The notes: generated by a model from the sequence alone, not told the origin. Positions 8,592 through 16,036 are shown, counted from the first letter of the stretch. The stretch is 25,598 bases of DNA from Alistipes sp. (GCA_017559685.1 JAFYQY010000009.1:1-25598); one strand, 5' to 3'. A program made the numbers and translations.

Positions 8592-9308
8592 ATGTGTAGT
8601 ATGAAATACAAAAGAATCCTTCTGAAATTGAGTGGCGAGTCGTTGCAGGGCGAGCAGAAATATGGTATCTCTATGGAGCAGGCTCGTGTCTATGCTCAGC
8701 AGATTAAGGAGGCGCAGGCTCTCGGCACCGAGATCGGTATCGTAATCGGTGGCGGTAACATCTTCCGTGGTTTGCAGGGTGCAAAGCGAGGCTTCGACCG
8801 TGTTAAGGGCGACCAGATGGGTATGTTGGCAACCATTATCAACTCGTTGGCATTGCAGGCGGTGTTGGTAGACGAGGGTGTTAAGTGTAAGGTCTTGACC
8901 TCGATTCGTATGGAGCCTATTGGCGAGTACTACTCAAAGGATAAGGCACTCGAGTACTTGAGCCAGGGCTATGTCGTAATTATCGGTGGCGGAACCTCGA
9001 ACCCATACTTCTCGACCGACTCGGCTTCGGCATTGCGTGGTATCGAGATCGAGGCTGACGGCTTCTTCAAGGGAACCCGTGTTGACGGCGTCTACACCGC
9101 AGACCCTGAGAAGGATCCTACCGCTACGAAGTTCGACGAGATTTCGTTCGACGAGATTTACGCTCGCAACCTCAAGATTATGGATATGACCGCCTTCACT
9201 CTCTGCAAGGAGAACGGTCTCAATATCATCGTATTCGATATGGATACTCCGGGCAACCTTATGAAGGTCTTGACTGGCGAGAATATCGGAACTTTGGTGC
9301 ACAAATAA
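8592..9308 (+). CDS. pyrH: UMP kinase
   Basis: 238 residues of the amino acid kinase fold. It phosphorylates UMP to UDP in the cytoplasm. Seen in sequence: YKRILLKLSGESLQG (phosphate-binding start of the family), GIVIGGGNIFRG, DQMGMLATIIN, and the GGTSNPYFSTDSASALR segment typical of bacterial PyrH, then TRVDGVYTADP. The ATG at 8601 is an equal or better start by homology, because many PyrH proteins begin close to KYKRILLKLSGE; only three residues are at stake. It precedes a TlpA-like gene and frr, echoing the common pyrH-frr neighbourhood. Confidence 0.96.
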   Translation: MCSMKYKRILLKLSGESLQGEQKYGISMEQARVYAQQIKEAQALGTEIGIVIGGGNIFRGLQGAKRGFDRVKGDQMGMLATIINSLALQAVLVDEGVKCKVLTSIRMEPIGEYYSKDKALEYLSQGYVVIIGGGTSNPYFSTDSASALRGIEIEADGFFKGTRVDGVYTADPEKDPTATKFDEISFDEIYARNLKIMDMTAFTLCKENGLNIIVFDMDTPGNLMKVLTGENIGTLVHK

Positions 9309-9404
9309 CATAAGCGTACTTCGTGAAACAAGACGTTATCAATGGATATCGGAAAACTAATTTTAATTAAATATATTTTCTTCCCTGACAATAATCGGAA
9401 AAAT

Positions 9405-9986
9405 ATGGTACACAGAAAGCATAAAAAGAAGAGCCCGCTGGGCTTGGTGATAATGACAATAATCGTTCTTATCGCATTGATCGCCTTTATGGTATTTGGC
9501 CCTTCGACCTCAGCAGTAGCGCAGGAGCGCCCAACACCCGAGCAGGCAACTATCGTTAAGGATGGTATGGTAGCACCCGACTTCGAGGTTACGATGTTTG
9601 ACGGCTCTATCGTTAAGTATGCCGACTTGAAGGGTAAGGTTGTGTTGTTGAACTTCTGGGCTACTTGGTGCCCTCCTTGCCGTGCCGAGTTGGCTCGTGT
9701 CGAGAAGGATATCATCGAGAGATTCAAGGGCGAGGATTTTGTTTTCCTCCCTGTTTCACGTGGCGAGAAGCACGAGACTGTAGCAGCCTTCCGTGAGAAG
9801 ATGGGTTACACCTTCCCTATGGGACTCGACACCGACAACACCATCTACAAGAAGTATGCTCAGACCTACATCCCTCGCAACTTCCTTATTGGCAAGGATG
9901 GCAAGGTCGTAAAGGCGAGCGTAGGCTACGACGAGGCGGAGTTTGCAGAGCTCGTAAATTTGATTGATAAAGAGATTAAAAAATAA
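9405..9986 (+). CDS. TlpA/ResA-like membrane-anchored thioredoxin
   Basis: About 193 residues from the chosen ATG. A basic start (MVHRKHKKK) is followed by one hydrophobic segment (about residues 12-33), then an AlkhP/TSA-redoxin-type thioredoxin domain in the periplasm: APDFEVTMFDG, LLNFWATWCPPC with the redox pair, and YIPRNFLIGKDGKVV with the cis-proline region. It should reduce or exchange disulfides outside the cytoplasmic membrane, perhaps for cytochrome maturation or stress defence; the partner is unknown. An ATG at 9342 would add 21 residues before the basic stretch; I prefer 9405 because it gives an ordinary positive-inside anchor. It sits between pyrH and frr. Confidence 0.85.
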   Translation: MVHRKHKKKSPLGLVIMTIIVLIALIAFMVFGPSTSAVAQERPTPEQATIVKDGMVAPDFEVTMFDGSIVKYADLKGKVVLLNFWATWCPPCRAELARVEKDIIERFKGEDFVFLPVSRGEKHETVAAFREKMGYTFPMGLDTDNTIYKKYAQTYIPRNFLIGKDGKVVKASVGYDEAEFAELVNLIDKEIKK

Positions 9987-9993
9987 AAAGTTT

Positions 9994-10075
9994 TCCGCCA
10001 ATAGGCGGACCAAGCCCCTGCCTGAGGCGGGGGTTTGGGGGTGGGTCAGAATTGTAAACGCAGGGGGACCCTGCG
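9994..10075 (+). other. G-rich intergenic region with three consecutive hairpins before frr
   Basis: Hairpin 1 is TCCGCC (9994-9999), loop AATA, GGCGGA. Hairpin 2 spans 10010-10038: CCAA, CCCC, a bulged T, GCC, loop TGA, GGC, GGGG and TTGG. Hairpin 3 is CGCAGGG (10059-10065), loop GGA, CCCTGCG (10069-10075). G runs at 10029-10044 stand out against the AT-rich spacers elsewhere. No T-run follows, so none is an ordinary terminator. Could be an RNA leader of frr, a 3' structure of the tlpA-like gene or a palindromic repeat. Confidence 0.5.
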
Positions 10076-10121
10076 AGCAATGCAGACTTAATGAGATCGA
10101 AAAAATTTAATTTTATACATT

Positions 10122-10679
10122 ATGGATACTAAAACAATCATTAATGACGCAACTGCTCGTATGCAGAAGGCGGTAGATTTCTTGGAGGAGTCTTTGGCAA
10201 ACATCCGTGCAGGCAAGGCTTCGGTAAATGTTTTGAATGGCGTTTTCGTTGAGTACTACGGATCGCAGACCCCTGTTTCGGGCGTAGCGAGCGTTACCGT
10301 ACCTGATGCAAAGACCATCCTCATCCAGCCATGGGATAAGAATATGATTCGCCCAATCGAGAAGGCAATCATCGACTCGAACATCGGTCTCACTCCATCG
10401 AACAATGGCGAGAGCATCCGTCTCTCAATGCCACCTCTCACCGAGGAGCGTCGTAAGGACCTCGTAAAGCAGTCAAAGGCTGAGGCAGAGAACGCTCGTA
10501 TCTCACTCCGCAACGCACGTCGTGATGCTGTCGAGGCTTTCAAGAAGGCCGTAAAAGATGGTATGCCTGAGGATGAGGGCAAGGACGGCGAAACACAGAT
10601 TCAGAAGATTGTTGAGAAGTTCAACAAGTCTATCGATGCTTCGTTTGAGAAGAAGGAGAAGGAGATTATGACTGTCTAA
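10122..10679 (+). CDS. frr: Ribosome recycling factor
   Basis: 185 residues, the same length as the Escherichia coli protein. RRF splits the post-termination ribosome together with EF-G. The N-terminal helix has MQKAVDFLEESLANIRAGKASVN with the family's I-R-x-G-(K/R) motif; then YYGSQTPVSGVASVTVPDA, IQPWDKN, and the domain I helix LTEERRKDLVKQ and RRDAVEAFKK. It follows a G-rich spacer with three hairpins and is followed 7 nt after its stop by hairpin element copy B. No clear promoter box was found upstream, so readthrough from the tlpA-like gene is possible. Confidence 0.96.
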   Translation: MDTKTIINDATARMQKAVDFLEESLANIRAGKASVNVLNGVFVEYYGSQTPVSGVASVTVPDAKTILIQPWDKNMIRPIEKAIIDSNIGLTPSNNGESIRLSMPPLTEERRKDLVKQSKAEAENARISLRNARRDAVEAFKKAVKDGMPEDEGKDGETQIQKIVEKFNKSIDASFEKKEKEIMTV

Positions 10680-10686
10680 AATTGTA

Positions 10687-10796
10687 TAAATAAGCGGTGA
10701 ATTTTGCACCGCATTTCGATAAGCGAGTTCCTCACATACGCCGAGTATGCTGCGGACTCGCTTTCTTATTTGGCACAAAATTCCCTCGCTTATTTA
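10687..10796 (+). repeat. Long imperfect hairpin element, copy B (behind frr)
   Basis: Outer stem TAAATAAGCG (10687-10696) with CGCTTATTTA (10787-10796) is a perfect 10 bp; AATTTTG (10700-10706) pairs with CAAAATT (10776-10782); inner GCGAGT (10723-10728) pairs with ACTCGC (10756-10761); the tip is CATAC (10735-10739), loop GCCGA, GTATG (10745-10749). Compared with copy A the apical block CTCACATA-GCC-A-TATGCTGCG and the TTTTGCAC/GCACAAAA blocks are shared, while the stem bases differ and still pair. It starts 7 nt after the frr stop codon. Confidence 0.75.
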
Positions 10797-11142
10797 AACA
10801 ATTTGGGTGCTGGTTGGGTATGCTGCGGTATTAGAAAGGGTTTGTTATTGTTGCACTCACCTCTCTATTTGCACTTTTGGGTTGGTGGGACACGCTTTCT
10901 TATTTGGCACAAAATTCCCTCAATCACCTCTGATTTTATGGTGGTGTGTGGGTAGTACTCACCTCTCTATTTGCAATTTTGGGGTTTCAGTACAACCGCA
11001 ACTCCCTATACACCCTATACTCCCTATCATTTTTTAATTTTGCACTCCTCCAAACGCCCTTATCCTATCCTTTTTGGTTGCAAAACTCGGAGCGTATGAA
11101 AATTTATTTTCATAGCCTTTTGTCGAAAATGTAAAGTAAAGT
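10797..11142. other. Gene-free spacer with decayed and direct repeats
   Basis: About 350 nt with no believable gene. It contains GTATGCTGCGG (10818-10828) and a 29-nt segment at 10893-10921 identical to copy B 10759-10787, followed by CAATCACCTCTGATTTT, which resembles the right flank of copy A; together these look like a broken third element. A 29-30 nt direct repeat starting ACTCACCTCTCTATTTGCA occurs at 10855-10883 and 10957-10986 (102 nt apart). A 9-nt micro-repeat of CCCTATA lies at 11001-11028. A small hairpin, TATGAAAA (11095-11102) with TTTTCATA (11107-11114), lies before the HAD promoter. Confidence 0.65.
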
Positions 11143-11173
11143 TTTGGCAAATGGTTAAAAATGGTTACCTTTG
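11143..11173 (+). promoter_or_regulatory. Bacteroidetes-type promoter for the HAD gene
   Basis: TTTG (11143-11146), exactly 19 nt, then TACCTTTG (11166-11173): the full consensus. It shows that the open frame's first start at 11151 lies within the promoter and that the ATG at 11217 is the real start, with a leader of about 35-40 nt. Confidence 0.8.
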
Positions 11174-11216
11174 TTTGTTAAAGTGTGAAACAAAAACAAA
11201 AAACATAGATAAAAAA

Positions 11217-12086
11217 ATGAAAGAGTTTAACAAATATCGCTCGATATACTCGCACGACGAGTTGATGGAGCGTTTGCGCAAATTGAAGCATTTTGCCCTC
11301 GATATGGACGGCACAATCTACCTCGGAACCACTTTGTTCCCATACACAAAGGGCTTCTTGGGTGGCGTTAAGGAGATGGGTTTGAACTACTCGTTCCTTA
11401 CAAACAACCCTTCGGCAGGTATCTCGGACTACCTTGCAAAGTTGGCGAAGTTGGGTATCGAGGCTACTCGTGAGGAGATGTACACCACCTCGATTGCCAC
11501 TATCGACTACATCAAGACTCACTATCCCGAGGCAAAGCGTCTCTTCTTGCTCGGCACCCCTTCGATGATTGCCGAGTTCGAGAAGGCGGGCTTCATATCG
11601 ACTGCCGACTCGGCTGACGATGTACCCGATGTAGTGGTTGTAGCCTTCGATAAGACCTTGCAGTACGAGCGTCTCTGCCGTGCAGCGTGGTGGGTGTCGC
11701 AGAATGTGCCTTACATCGCAACCAACCCTGACCGTGTTTGCCCTACCGACCAGCCTGTAGTGTTGGTTGATTGTGGCTCAATCTGCGAGTGTATCGCTCA
11801 CGCCACAGGCCGTCGTCCCGACATCACTCTCGGTAAGCCCGACCCAAATATGCTCTCGGGTATCCTCGGTCGCTTCGGCTACGAGGCTGACGAGGTAGCA
11901 ATGGTGGGCGACCGCATCTACACCGACATCGAGATGGCTCACAATGCTGGCGCCTTCGGTGTGTTGGTACTCTCGGGCGAGACCACTTTGGAGGTTTGCG
12001 ATGCTGCACCTAAGCAGCCACACCTCGTATGTGATAGTATTGAAGTGTTGGGTGCTCTTGTTAAGGAGGCGCACGGACTTAAATAA
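11217..12086 (+). CDS. HAD superfamily IIA phosphatase (NagD / glycerol-phosphatase-like)
   Basis: 289 residues. HAD motif I is FALDMDGTIYLG (nucleophile D29, acid/base D31); motif II is SFLTNNPS; motif III is the lysine in TLGKPDPNM; motif IV is GDRIYTDIEMA (D232, D237). The large C2-type cap between motifs II and III puts it in subfamily IIA with NagD, AraL, p-nitrophenyl phosphatase and mammalian glycerol-3-phosphate phosphatase. The substrate is not readable from the sequence; its place just before a GlpT-like transporter makes glycerol-3-phosphate or another small phosphate ester a reasonable guess. The start follows from the promoter at 11143-11173. Confidence 0.88.
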   Translation: MKEFNKYRSIYSHDELMERLRKLKHFALDMDGTIYLGTTLFPYTKGFLGGVKEMGLNYSFLTNNPSAGISDYLAKLAKLGIEATREEMYTTSIATIDYIKTHYPEAKRLFLLGTPSMIAEFEKAGFISTADSADDVPDVVVVAFDKTLQYERLCRAAWWVSQNVPYIATNPDRVCPTDQPVVLVDCGSICECIAHATGRRPDITLGKPDPNMLSGILGRFGYEADEVAMVGDRIYTDIEMAHNAGAFGVLVLSGETTLEVCDAAPKQPHLVCDSIEVLGALVKEAHGLK

Positions 12087-12088
12087 AC

Positions 12089-12130
12089 GGAAAACTGAAA
12101 GCGGAAAACTGAAAGCGGAAAACTGAAAAC
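12089..12130 (+). repeat. Three tandem copies of a 14-nt unit
   Basis: GGAAAACTGAAAGC at 12089-12102 and 12103-12116, then GGAAAACTGAAAAC at 12117-12130. It fills nearly the whole gap between the HAD gene stop and the transporter start and ends 8 nt before that ATG, so copy number would set the spacing of the two genes. Confidence 0.85.
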
Positions 12131-12138
12131 TATAGAAT

Positions 12139-13830
12139 ATGGACGCTCAAACTCAAAAGAGATTTAAGATTTGGCAGTGGCGCACCATCATCGCTACGAT
12201 GATTGGCTACGCCTTCTTCTACTTTGTCCGCAAGAACTTCTCATTTGCGATGCCGGGCTTGTCGGCTGAGTATGGAATATCGAATGCTTCGTTTGGTATT
12301 GTAATGACCATCGTCGGCATTGTTTACGGCTTCTCACGCTACTTTAACGGTATCTTGGCTGACCGTATGAATGCTCGCTATCATATGTCGATTGGTCTTG
12401 CACTTTGCGCTTTGGCGAGTATCGCATTTGGATTTATTCCTCATCTGCTCGGCATAGAGATTGGTAATGCTCCGCACACCCTAATCGTTGTTTTTGCCAT
12501 CTTGTTGGTGCTCAACAACATCTTCCAGGGTAGTGGCTTCCCTCCTTGCGCACGCTTGCTCTCGCACTGGATTCCACCTCAGGAGTTGGCTACAAAGCAG
12601 TCTATCTGGAACACTTCGCACTCTATCGGAGCGAGCATTTTGGCTATCCTCTGCGGATTTATTATGGCCAATATGGGTAATGATGTGAGCTCTTCGCAGA
12701 AGGATGTGGATAATATCACCAAAAACTACGTTACAACCATCTTCAAGGACGATGTTAAGAAGTCTAACGAGGCGATTGCTAAGGTTGTTAAGATTTGCGA
12801 GCCAAAGCACTTGGACGAGGGTGGTTACATTGTCGATGTAATTTGCTCGATGAAAGATGGCAAGCAGGATACTACCTCCTACACCTTCTCGAAAGAGAAC
12901 TTCTTGGCTGTAAAGTCGGCTGTAGAAGTTGTTTCCGAGAAAGAAGTTGAGGATTCCGATGAGGAGATTGCAAAGATGTGCAACATCGACAAGGCGCAAG
13001 CCAAAGCTACCCAGGCTATCATCACCCGTACCGAGCACACAGGTGCGTGGAAGTGGTCGTTCTGGATCCCTGGTTTGATTGCATTGTTTGGTGCATTGGC
13101 ACTCTTCGCAGTTTTGCGTGACACACCTAAGTCGGTGGGATTGCCTGAGCTGGAGAGCGCAAAGACCTCGTTGGATAAAGACGACGACCCTGCTGCTCGA
13201 CGTGCATACGTACGAAAGATGGTCTACAAGAACCCTATTATCTGGGTTTTGGCTTTCGCAAACTTTTTCGTTTATGTTGTTCGTTTCTCGGTGCTCGACT
13301 GGGGTCCAAAGTTCTTGACAGAGGCTTGCAATATGTCCTTTAAGGAGGCTGCCTATGCGGTTGGTGCATTCGAGATTATGGCTATTGTAGGAACACTCGT
13401 TGCAGGTTGGGCTACCGATAAATTCTTTGCAGGACGTGCTCACCGCACCTGTTTGTGGTGTATGGTTGGTGCTGGCGCTGCGATGGCAGCATTCTACCTC
13501 TTCTACCTCAATCCGGGAATGGTTCCAGGTTGGGCTTTGATTGGCGTTTTGGCTACAGCTGGTTTCTTCATCTATGGCCCGCAGGCGCTCATCGGTATCG
13601 CCGCATCGAATCAGGCAACCAAGAAGGCTGCCGCTACAGCAAATGGCTTGGTTGGTATCTTTGGTTACCTCTCGACAATCGTATCGGGTTGGGGTATCGG
13701 TAAGATTGCCGACACATTCGGTTGGAACGGTGTATTTATCGGCGTTATTGTTATGGCTATAGTCGGCATCGTGATATTTTTGGCAATCTGGGGCGCAAAG
13801 CGTGACGGATACGATAAGGCAAATTCGTAA
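12139..13830 (+). CDS. Organophosphate:phosphate antiporter (GlpT/UhpT-like MFS) with large insertion
   Basis: 563 residues, about 110 longer than E. coli GlpT. The resemblance is strong: FYFVRKNFSFAMP in TM1 (R31, equivalent to GlpT R45), GSGFPPCARLLSHW, WNTSHSIG (H161, equivalent to H165), and VYVVRFSVLDWGP (R382, equivalent to R269). These residues bind the substrate phosphate, so import of glycerol-3-phosphate or a hexose/other phosphate ester in exchange for phosphate is likely. Residues about 181-302 form a hydrophilic, charged insertion between TM5 and TM6, where GlpT has only a short link; by GlpT topology it would face the periplasm. The two EEP-fold hydrolase genes follow, 16 bp behind. 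Exact substrate unknown; UhpC-like sensing is an alternative. Confidence 0.9.
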   Translation: MDAQTQKRFKIWQWRTIIATMIGYAFFYFVRKNFSFAMPGLSAEYGISNASFGIVMTIVGIVYGFSRYFNGILADRMNARYHMSIGLALCALASIAFGFIPHLLGIEIGNAPHTLIVVFAILLVLNNIFQGSGFPPCARLLSHWIPPQELATKQSIWNTSHSIGASILAILCGFIMANMGNDVSSSQKDVDNITKNYVTTIFKDDVKKSNEAIAKVVKICEPKHLDEGGYIVDVICSMKDGKQDTTSYTFSKENFLAVKSAVEVVSEKEVEDSDEEIAKMCNIDKAQAKATQAIITRTEHTGAWKWSFWIPGLIALFGALALFAVLRDTPKSVGLPELESAKTSLDKDDDPAARRAYVRKMVYKNPIIWVLAFANFFVYVVRFSVLDWGPKFLTEACNMSFKEAAYAVGAFEIMAIVGTLVAGWATDKFFAGRAHRTCLWCMVGAGAAMAAFYLFYLNPGMVPGWALIGVLATAGFFIYGPQALIGIAASNQATKKAAATANGLVGIFGYLSTIVSGWGIGKIADTFGWNGVFIGVIVMAIVGIVIFLAIWGAKRDGYDKANS

Positions 13831-13846
13831 AAAAAAAGATAGAGTT

Positions 13847-14605
13847 ATGAAGAAGATTATTTTGGTTTTGGCGGTGTTGTTCATTGGTGCAACAACCGCA
13901 TCGGCACAGAAGGTGCGAGTAATGTCGTACAATGTGCACAACTGCATCGGTTCGGATAAGGTTAAGGATATCGACCGTTGCGCAAATGTTATCCGTGAGG
14001 TATGCCCCGATATCGTGGCTATCCAGGAGGTAGATAGTATGACTCGTCGCAACAAGCGCTATGTGCTTGGCGAGCTTGGCGAGAAGGCTGGCTACCACGC
14101 ATACTTTGGCCCAACCATCCCATACAAGGGCGGTAAGTATGGTATCGGCGTATTGTCGAGAAAGCCTGCAAAGTCGGTTGAGTTCCACCGCTTGCCTTGT
14201 CGCAAGGAGCCTCGTGGCTTGCTCGTTGTGGAGTTCGACAAGTACTACTTCCTCGCAACTCACCTCTCGCTTGTTCGTCCCGATCAGCGCACATCTACTC
14301 AAATCATCAAGGAGATTGTGTCGAAGCTCAATAAGCCTGTGTTCCTTGCTGGCGATATGAACGCACAGCCTCACTCGCCTACAATGGAGCTCTTCAAGGA
14401 GTATATGACCGTATTGACCGACGAGACAAAGTTTACCTTCCCTGCGACTGAGCCTCATGGTTGCATCGACTATGTGATGGGTGCAAATGCGCAGTTCAAG
14501 GTTAAGAAAACCGAGGTTCTCTATGGCGATATCTCGTCTGACCACCTTCCGCTCTATGTAGACGTGAAGATTTCGAAGCCAAAGAAGGCTAAGGCGAAGA
14601 AATAG
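13847..14605 (+). CDS. Secreted endonuclease/exonuclease/phosphatase (EEP) family hydrolase, paralogue 1
   Basis: 252 residues. The signal peptide ends near ASA (residue 20). The mature part is an EEP (DNase I/sphingomyelinase-like) fold: MSYNVHN (N29), IQEVD (E61, metal ligand), THLSL, GDMNAQP (D170, N172), CIDYVMG and SSDHLPLY (D232, H233). All core catalytic positions are present. The family cleaves phosphodiester or phosphomonoester bonds of nucleic acids, sphingomyelin or inositol phosphates; the substrate is not readable here. The ATG at 13847 is chosen because it opens the signal peptide; an earlier start at 13802 overlaps the transporter. A close paralogue follows 11 bp later. Confidence 0.85.
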   Translation: MKKIILVLAVLFIGATTASAQKVRVMSYNVHNCIGSDKVKDIDRCANVIREVCPDIVAIQEVDSMTRRNKRYVLGELGEKAGYHAYFGPTIPYKGGKYGIGVLSRKPAKSVEFHRLPCRKEPRGLLVVEFDKYYFLATHLSLVRPDQRTSTQIIKEIVSKLNKPVFLAGDMNAQPHSPTMELFKEYMTVLTDETKFTFPATEPHGCIDYVMGANAQFKVKKTEVLYGDISSDHLPLYVDVKISKPKKAKAKK

Positions 14606-14616
14606 TCTCAATTGTT

Positions 14617-15384
14617 ATGAAGCGACTTCTGATTTTGTTGATGTGCTGTGCTATGGGCGTATCGGCTCTCTCGGCACAGAAGGTGCGAGTGATGTCGTAC
14701 AACGTGAAGAACGGCATCGGAATGGACAAGATCAAAGATATATCTCGTTGTGCCGAGGTTATCCGTAAGGCCAAACCTGATGTGGTGGCTATCCAAGAGG
14801 TGGATAGTATGACTCGTCGCAACAAGAAGTATGTGCTTGGCGAGTTGGCCGAGAAGGCGGGTGGCTACCACGCCTACTTCGGTAAGGCTATCTCTTATCA
14901 GGGCGGTAAATATGGCGTAGGTGTATTGTCGAAGAAGCCCGCTTTGTCGGTAAAAACTTACCCTCTGCCAAACGAAAAGGAGGCTCGAGTGCTGTTGGTT
15001 GTCGAGTACGAGAAGTACTATATGCTCTGCACCCACCTCTCGGGTGTGCCGAGAAAACTCGGTCGAGGCATCCAAGTCGATATTATTCGAGATGTGGTGT
15101 CGAAGTTGGATAAACCAGCATTTATTGCGGGCGATACGAATGCACGCCCTGCGTCGGCTCCGATGATGGCGTTCAAAGAGTTCGCTACGATATTGACCGA
15201 CGAGAGCAAGATGACCGCCCCTTCGCATAAACCTGGCAAGTGCATCGACTATATTATGGGCGCAAATGGCTCGTTCAAGGTGAAGCGAGAGAAGGTGCAG
15301 TATGGCTGTCTCTATTCGGATCACCTACCTATCTATGTCGATGTCAAGATTGTAAAAACGAAGAAAACAGATAATGGCAGATAA
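14617..15384 (+). CDS. Secreted EEP family hydrolase, paralogue 2
   Basis: 255 residues with signal peptide ending near LSA (residue 20). It aligns with paralogue 1 end to end and, by eye, at well over half of positions; DNA is also near-identical in patches, such as the stretch around 14033-14056 and 14801-14824. Catalytic residues are kept: N29, E61, THLSG, D173 and N175 in GDTNARP, D235 and H236 in SDHLPIY. The two differ most in the middle region (about residues 110-160) and near 200-215, where substrate choice may have diverged. Its last 11 bases overlap the nitroreductase start. A recent tandem duplication is the simplest origin. Confidence 0.85.
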   Translation: MKRLLILLMCCAMGVSALSAQKVRVMSYNVKNGIGMDKIKDISRCAEVIRKAKPDVVAIQEVDSMTRRNKKYVLGELAEKAGGYHAYFGKAISYQGGKYGVGVLSKKPALSVKTYPLPNEKEARVLLVVEYEKYYMLCTHLSGVPRKLGRGIQVDIIRDVVSKLDKPAFIAGDTNARPASAPMMAFKEFATILTDESKMTAPSHKPGKCIDYIMGANGSFKVKREKVQYGCLYSDHLPIYVDVKIVKTKKTDNGR

Positions 15385-16006
15385 CTATCTTGGTCGTAAG
15401 ATGGAGGAGTACGAGGCGCAGAAATGCGCCTCGGTGCGTACTCGCCGAGTGTCGCTCGCTTCGCTCCTCTCCAAAAATCGTTCAACCCGAGGTTTCGACG
15501 CCTCGTTCAAGGTGCGTAAGGATCAACTCCTCTCGCTCGTTGAGGCGGCTCGTTTGGCACCTTCGGCAATGAATCAGCAGGCTCTCCGCTACCGCCTCGT
15601 AACCGAGGGGGAGGCCTCGCTCCTCTTGCCACACATCCGACTTGGCACAGCTCTGCCCGACGTGAAACTGCCAATGGAGGGCACCGAGCCAAACGCCTTT
15701 GTCGTTATCTGCTCGACCAAAGAGGGACGATTTGTGGATGTTGATATGGGTATCTCGGCGCAGACGATACTGCTTCGTGCCGTGGAGATGGGACTCAATG
15801 GCGTATGTATCGCCGCATTCGACCCCGAGGCGGTGCAGAAGGCGTTGCAACTTCCGCTTGCGCCACAACTCATTATCGCTATCGGTCGCTCTGCCGAGCG
15901 CATCGAGGTGGTCGATATTCACGAAGGAGAGTCGCAAACCTACTACCGTCGAAACGGAGTTCACTTCGTTCCCAAGCTCACGACCGAAGACCTGCTCATA
16001 AAATAA
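15374..16006 (+). CDS. Nitroreductase family protein
   Basis: 210 residues, FMN-dependent oxidoreductase fold. KNRSTRGFD supplies the FMN-phosphate-binding R-S-x-R motif; APSAMNQQ is the second FMN contact, and VDMGISAQTILLRAVEMGLNGVCIAAF and IIAIGRS are family blocks. About 35 residues precede the core. The reductant is probably NAD(P)H; substrates of this family range from quinones to nitro compounds and cannot be told here. The ATG overlaps the end of EEP paralogue 2 by 11 bp, so the gene is translated with that operon; a shared terminator with greA follows. Confidence 0.87.
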   Translation: MADNYLGRKMEEYEAQKCASVRTRRVSLASLLSKNRSTRGFDASFKVRKDQLLSLVEAARLAPSAMNQQALRYRLVTEGEASLLLPHIRLGTALPDVKLPMEGTEPNAFVVICSTKEGRFVDVDMGISAQTILLRAVEMGLNGVCIAAFDPEAVQKALQLPLAPQLIIAIGRSAERIEVVDIHEGESQTYYRRNGVHFVPKLTTEDLLIK

Positions 16007-16036
16007 AAACAGTCTGTCAATTTTGACAGACTGTTT
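16007..16036. terminator. Bidirectional terminator between the nitroreductase gene and greA
   Basis: AAACAGTCTGTC (16007-16018) pairs with GACAGACTGTTT (16025-16036) around a six-base loop. The A-rich and T-rich ends let it serve both converging genes. Confidence 0.75.

Noticed and set aside
10704..11134. Small open frames (such as LTYAEYAADSL...) in the spacer behind frr
   Set aside because: They arise from the hairpin element and its direct repeats; bases there are explained by pairing and repetition, not codons.
12089..12130. CRISPR-like array
   Set aside because: The units are 14 nt and directly adjacent with no spacers, and no cas gene is near.
12481..14055. 524-residue open frame on the minus strand across the transporter and EEP genes
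   Set aside because: It spans two well-supported plus-strand genes and the gap between them, has no recognisable motif and has the composition of an antisense shadow.
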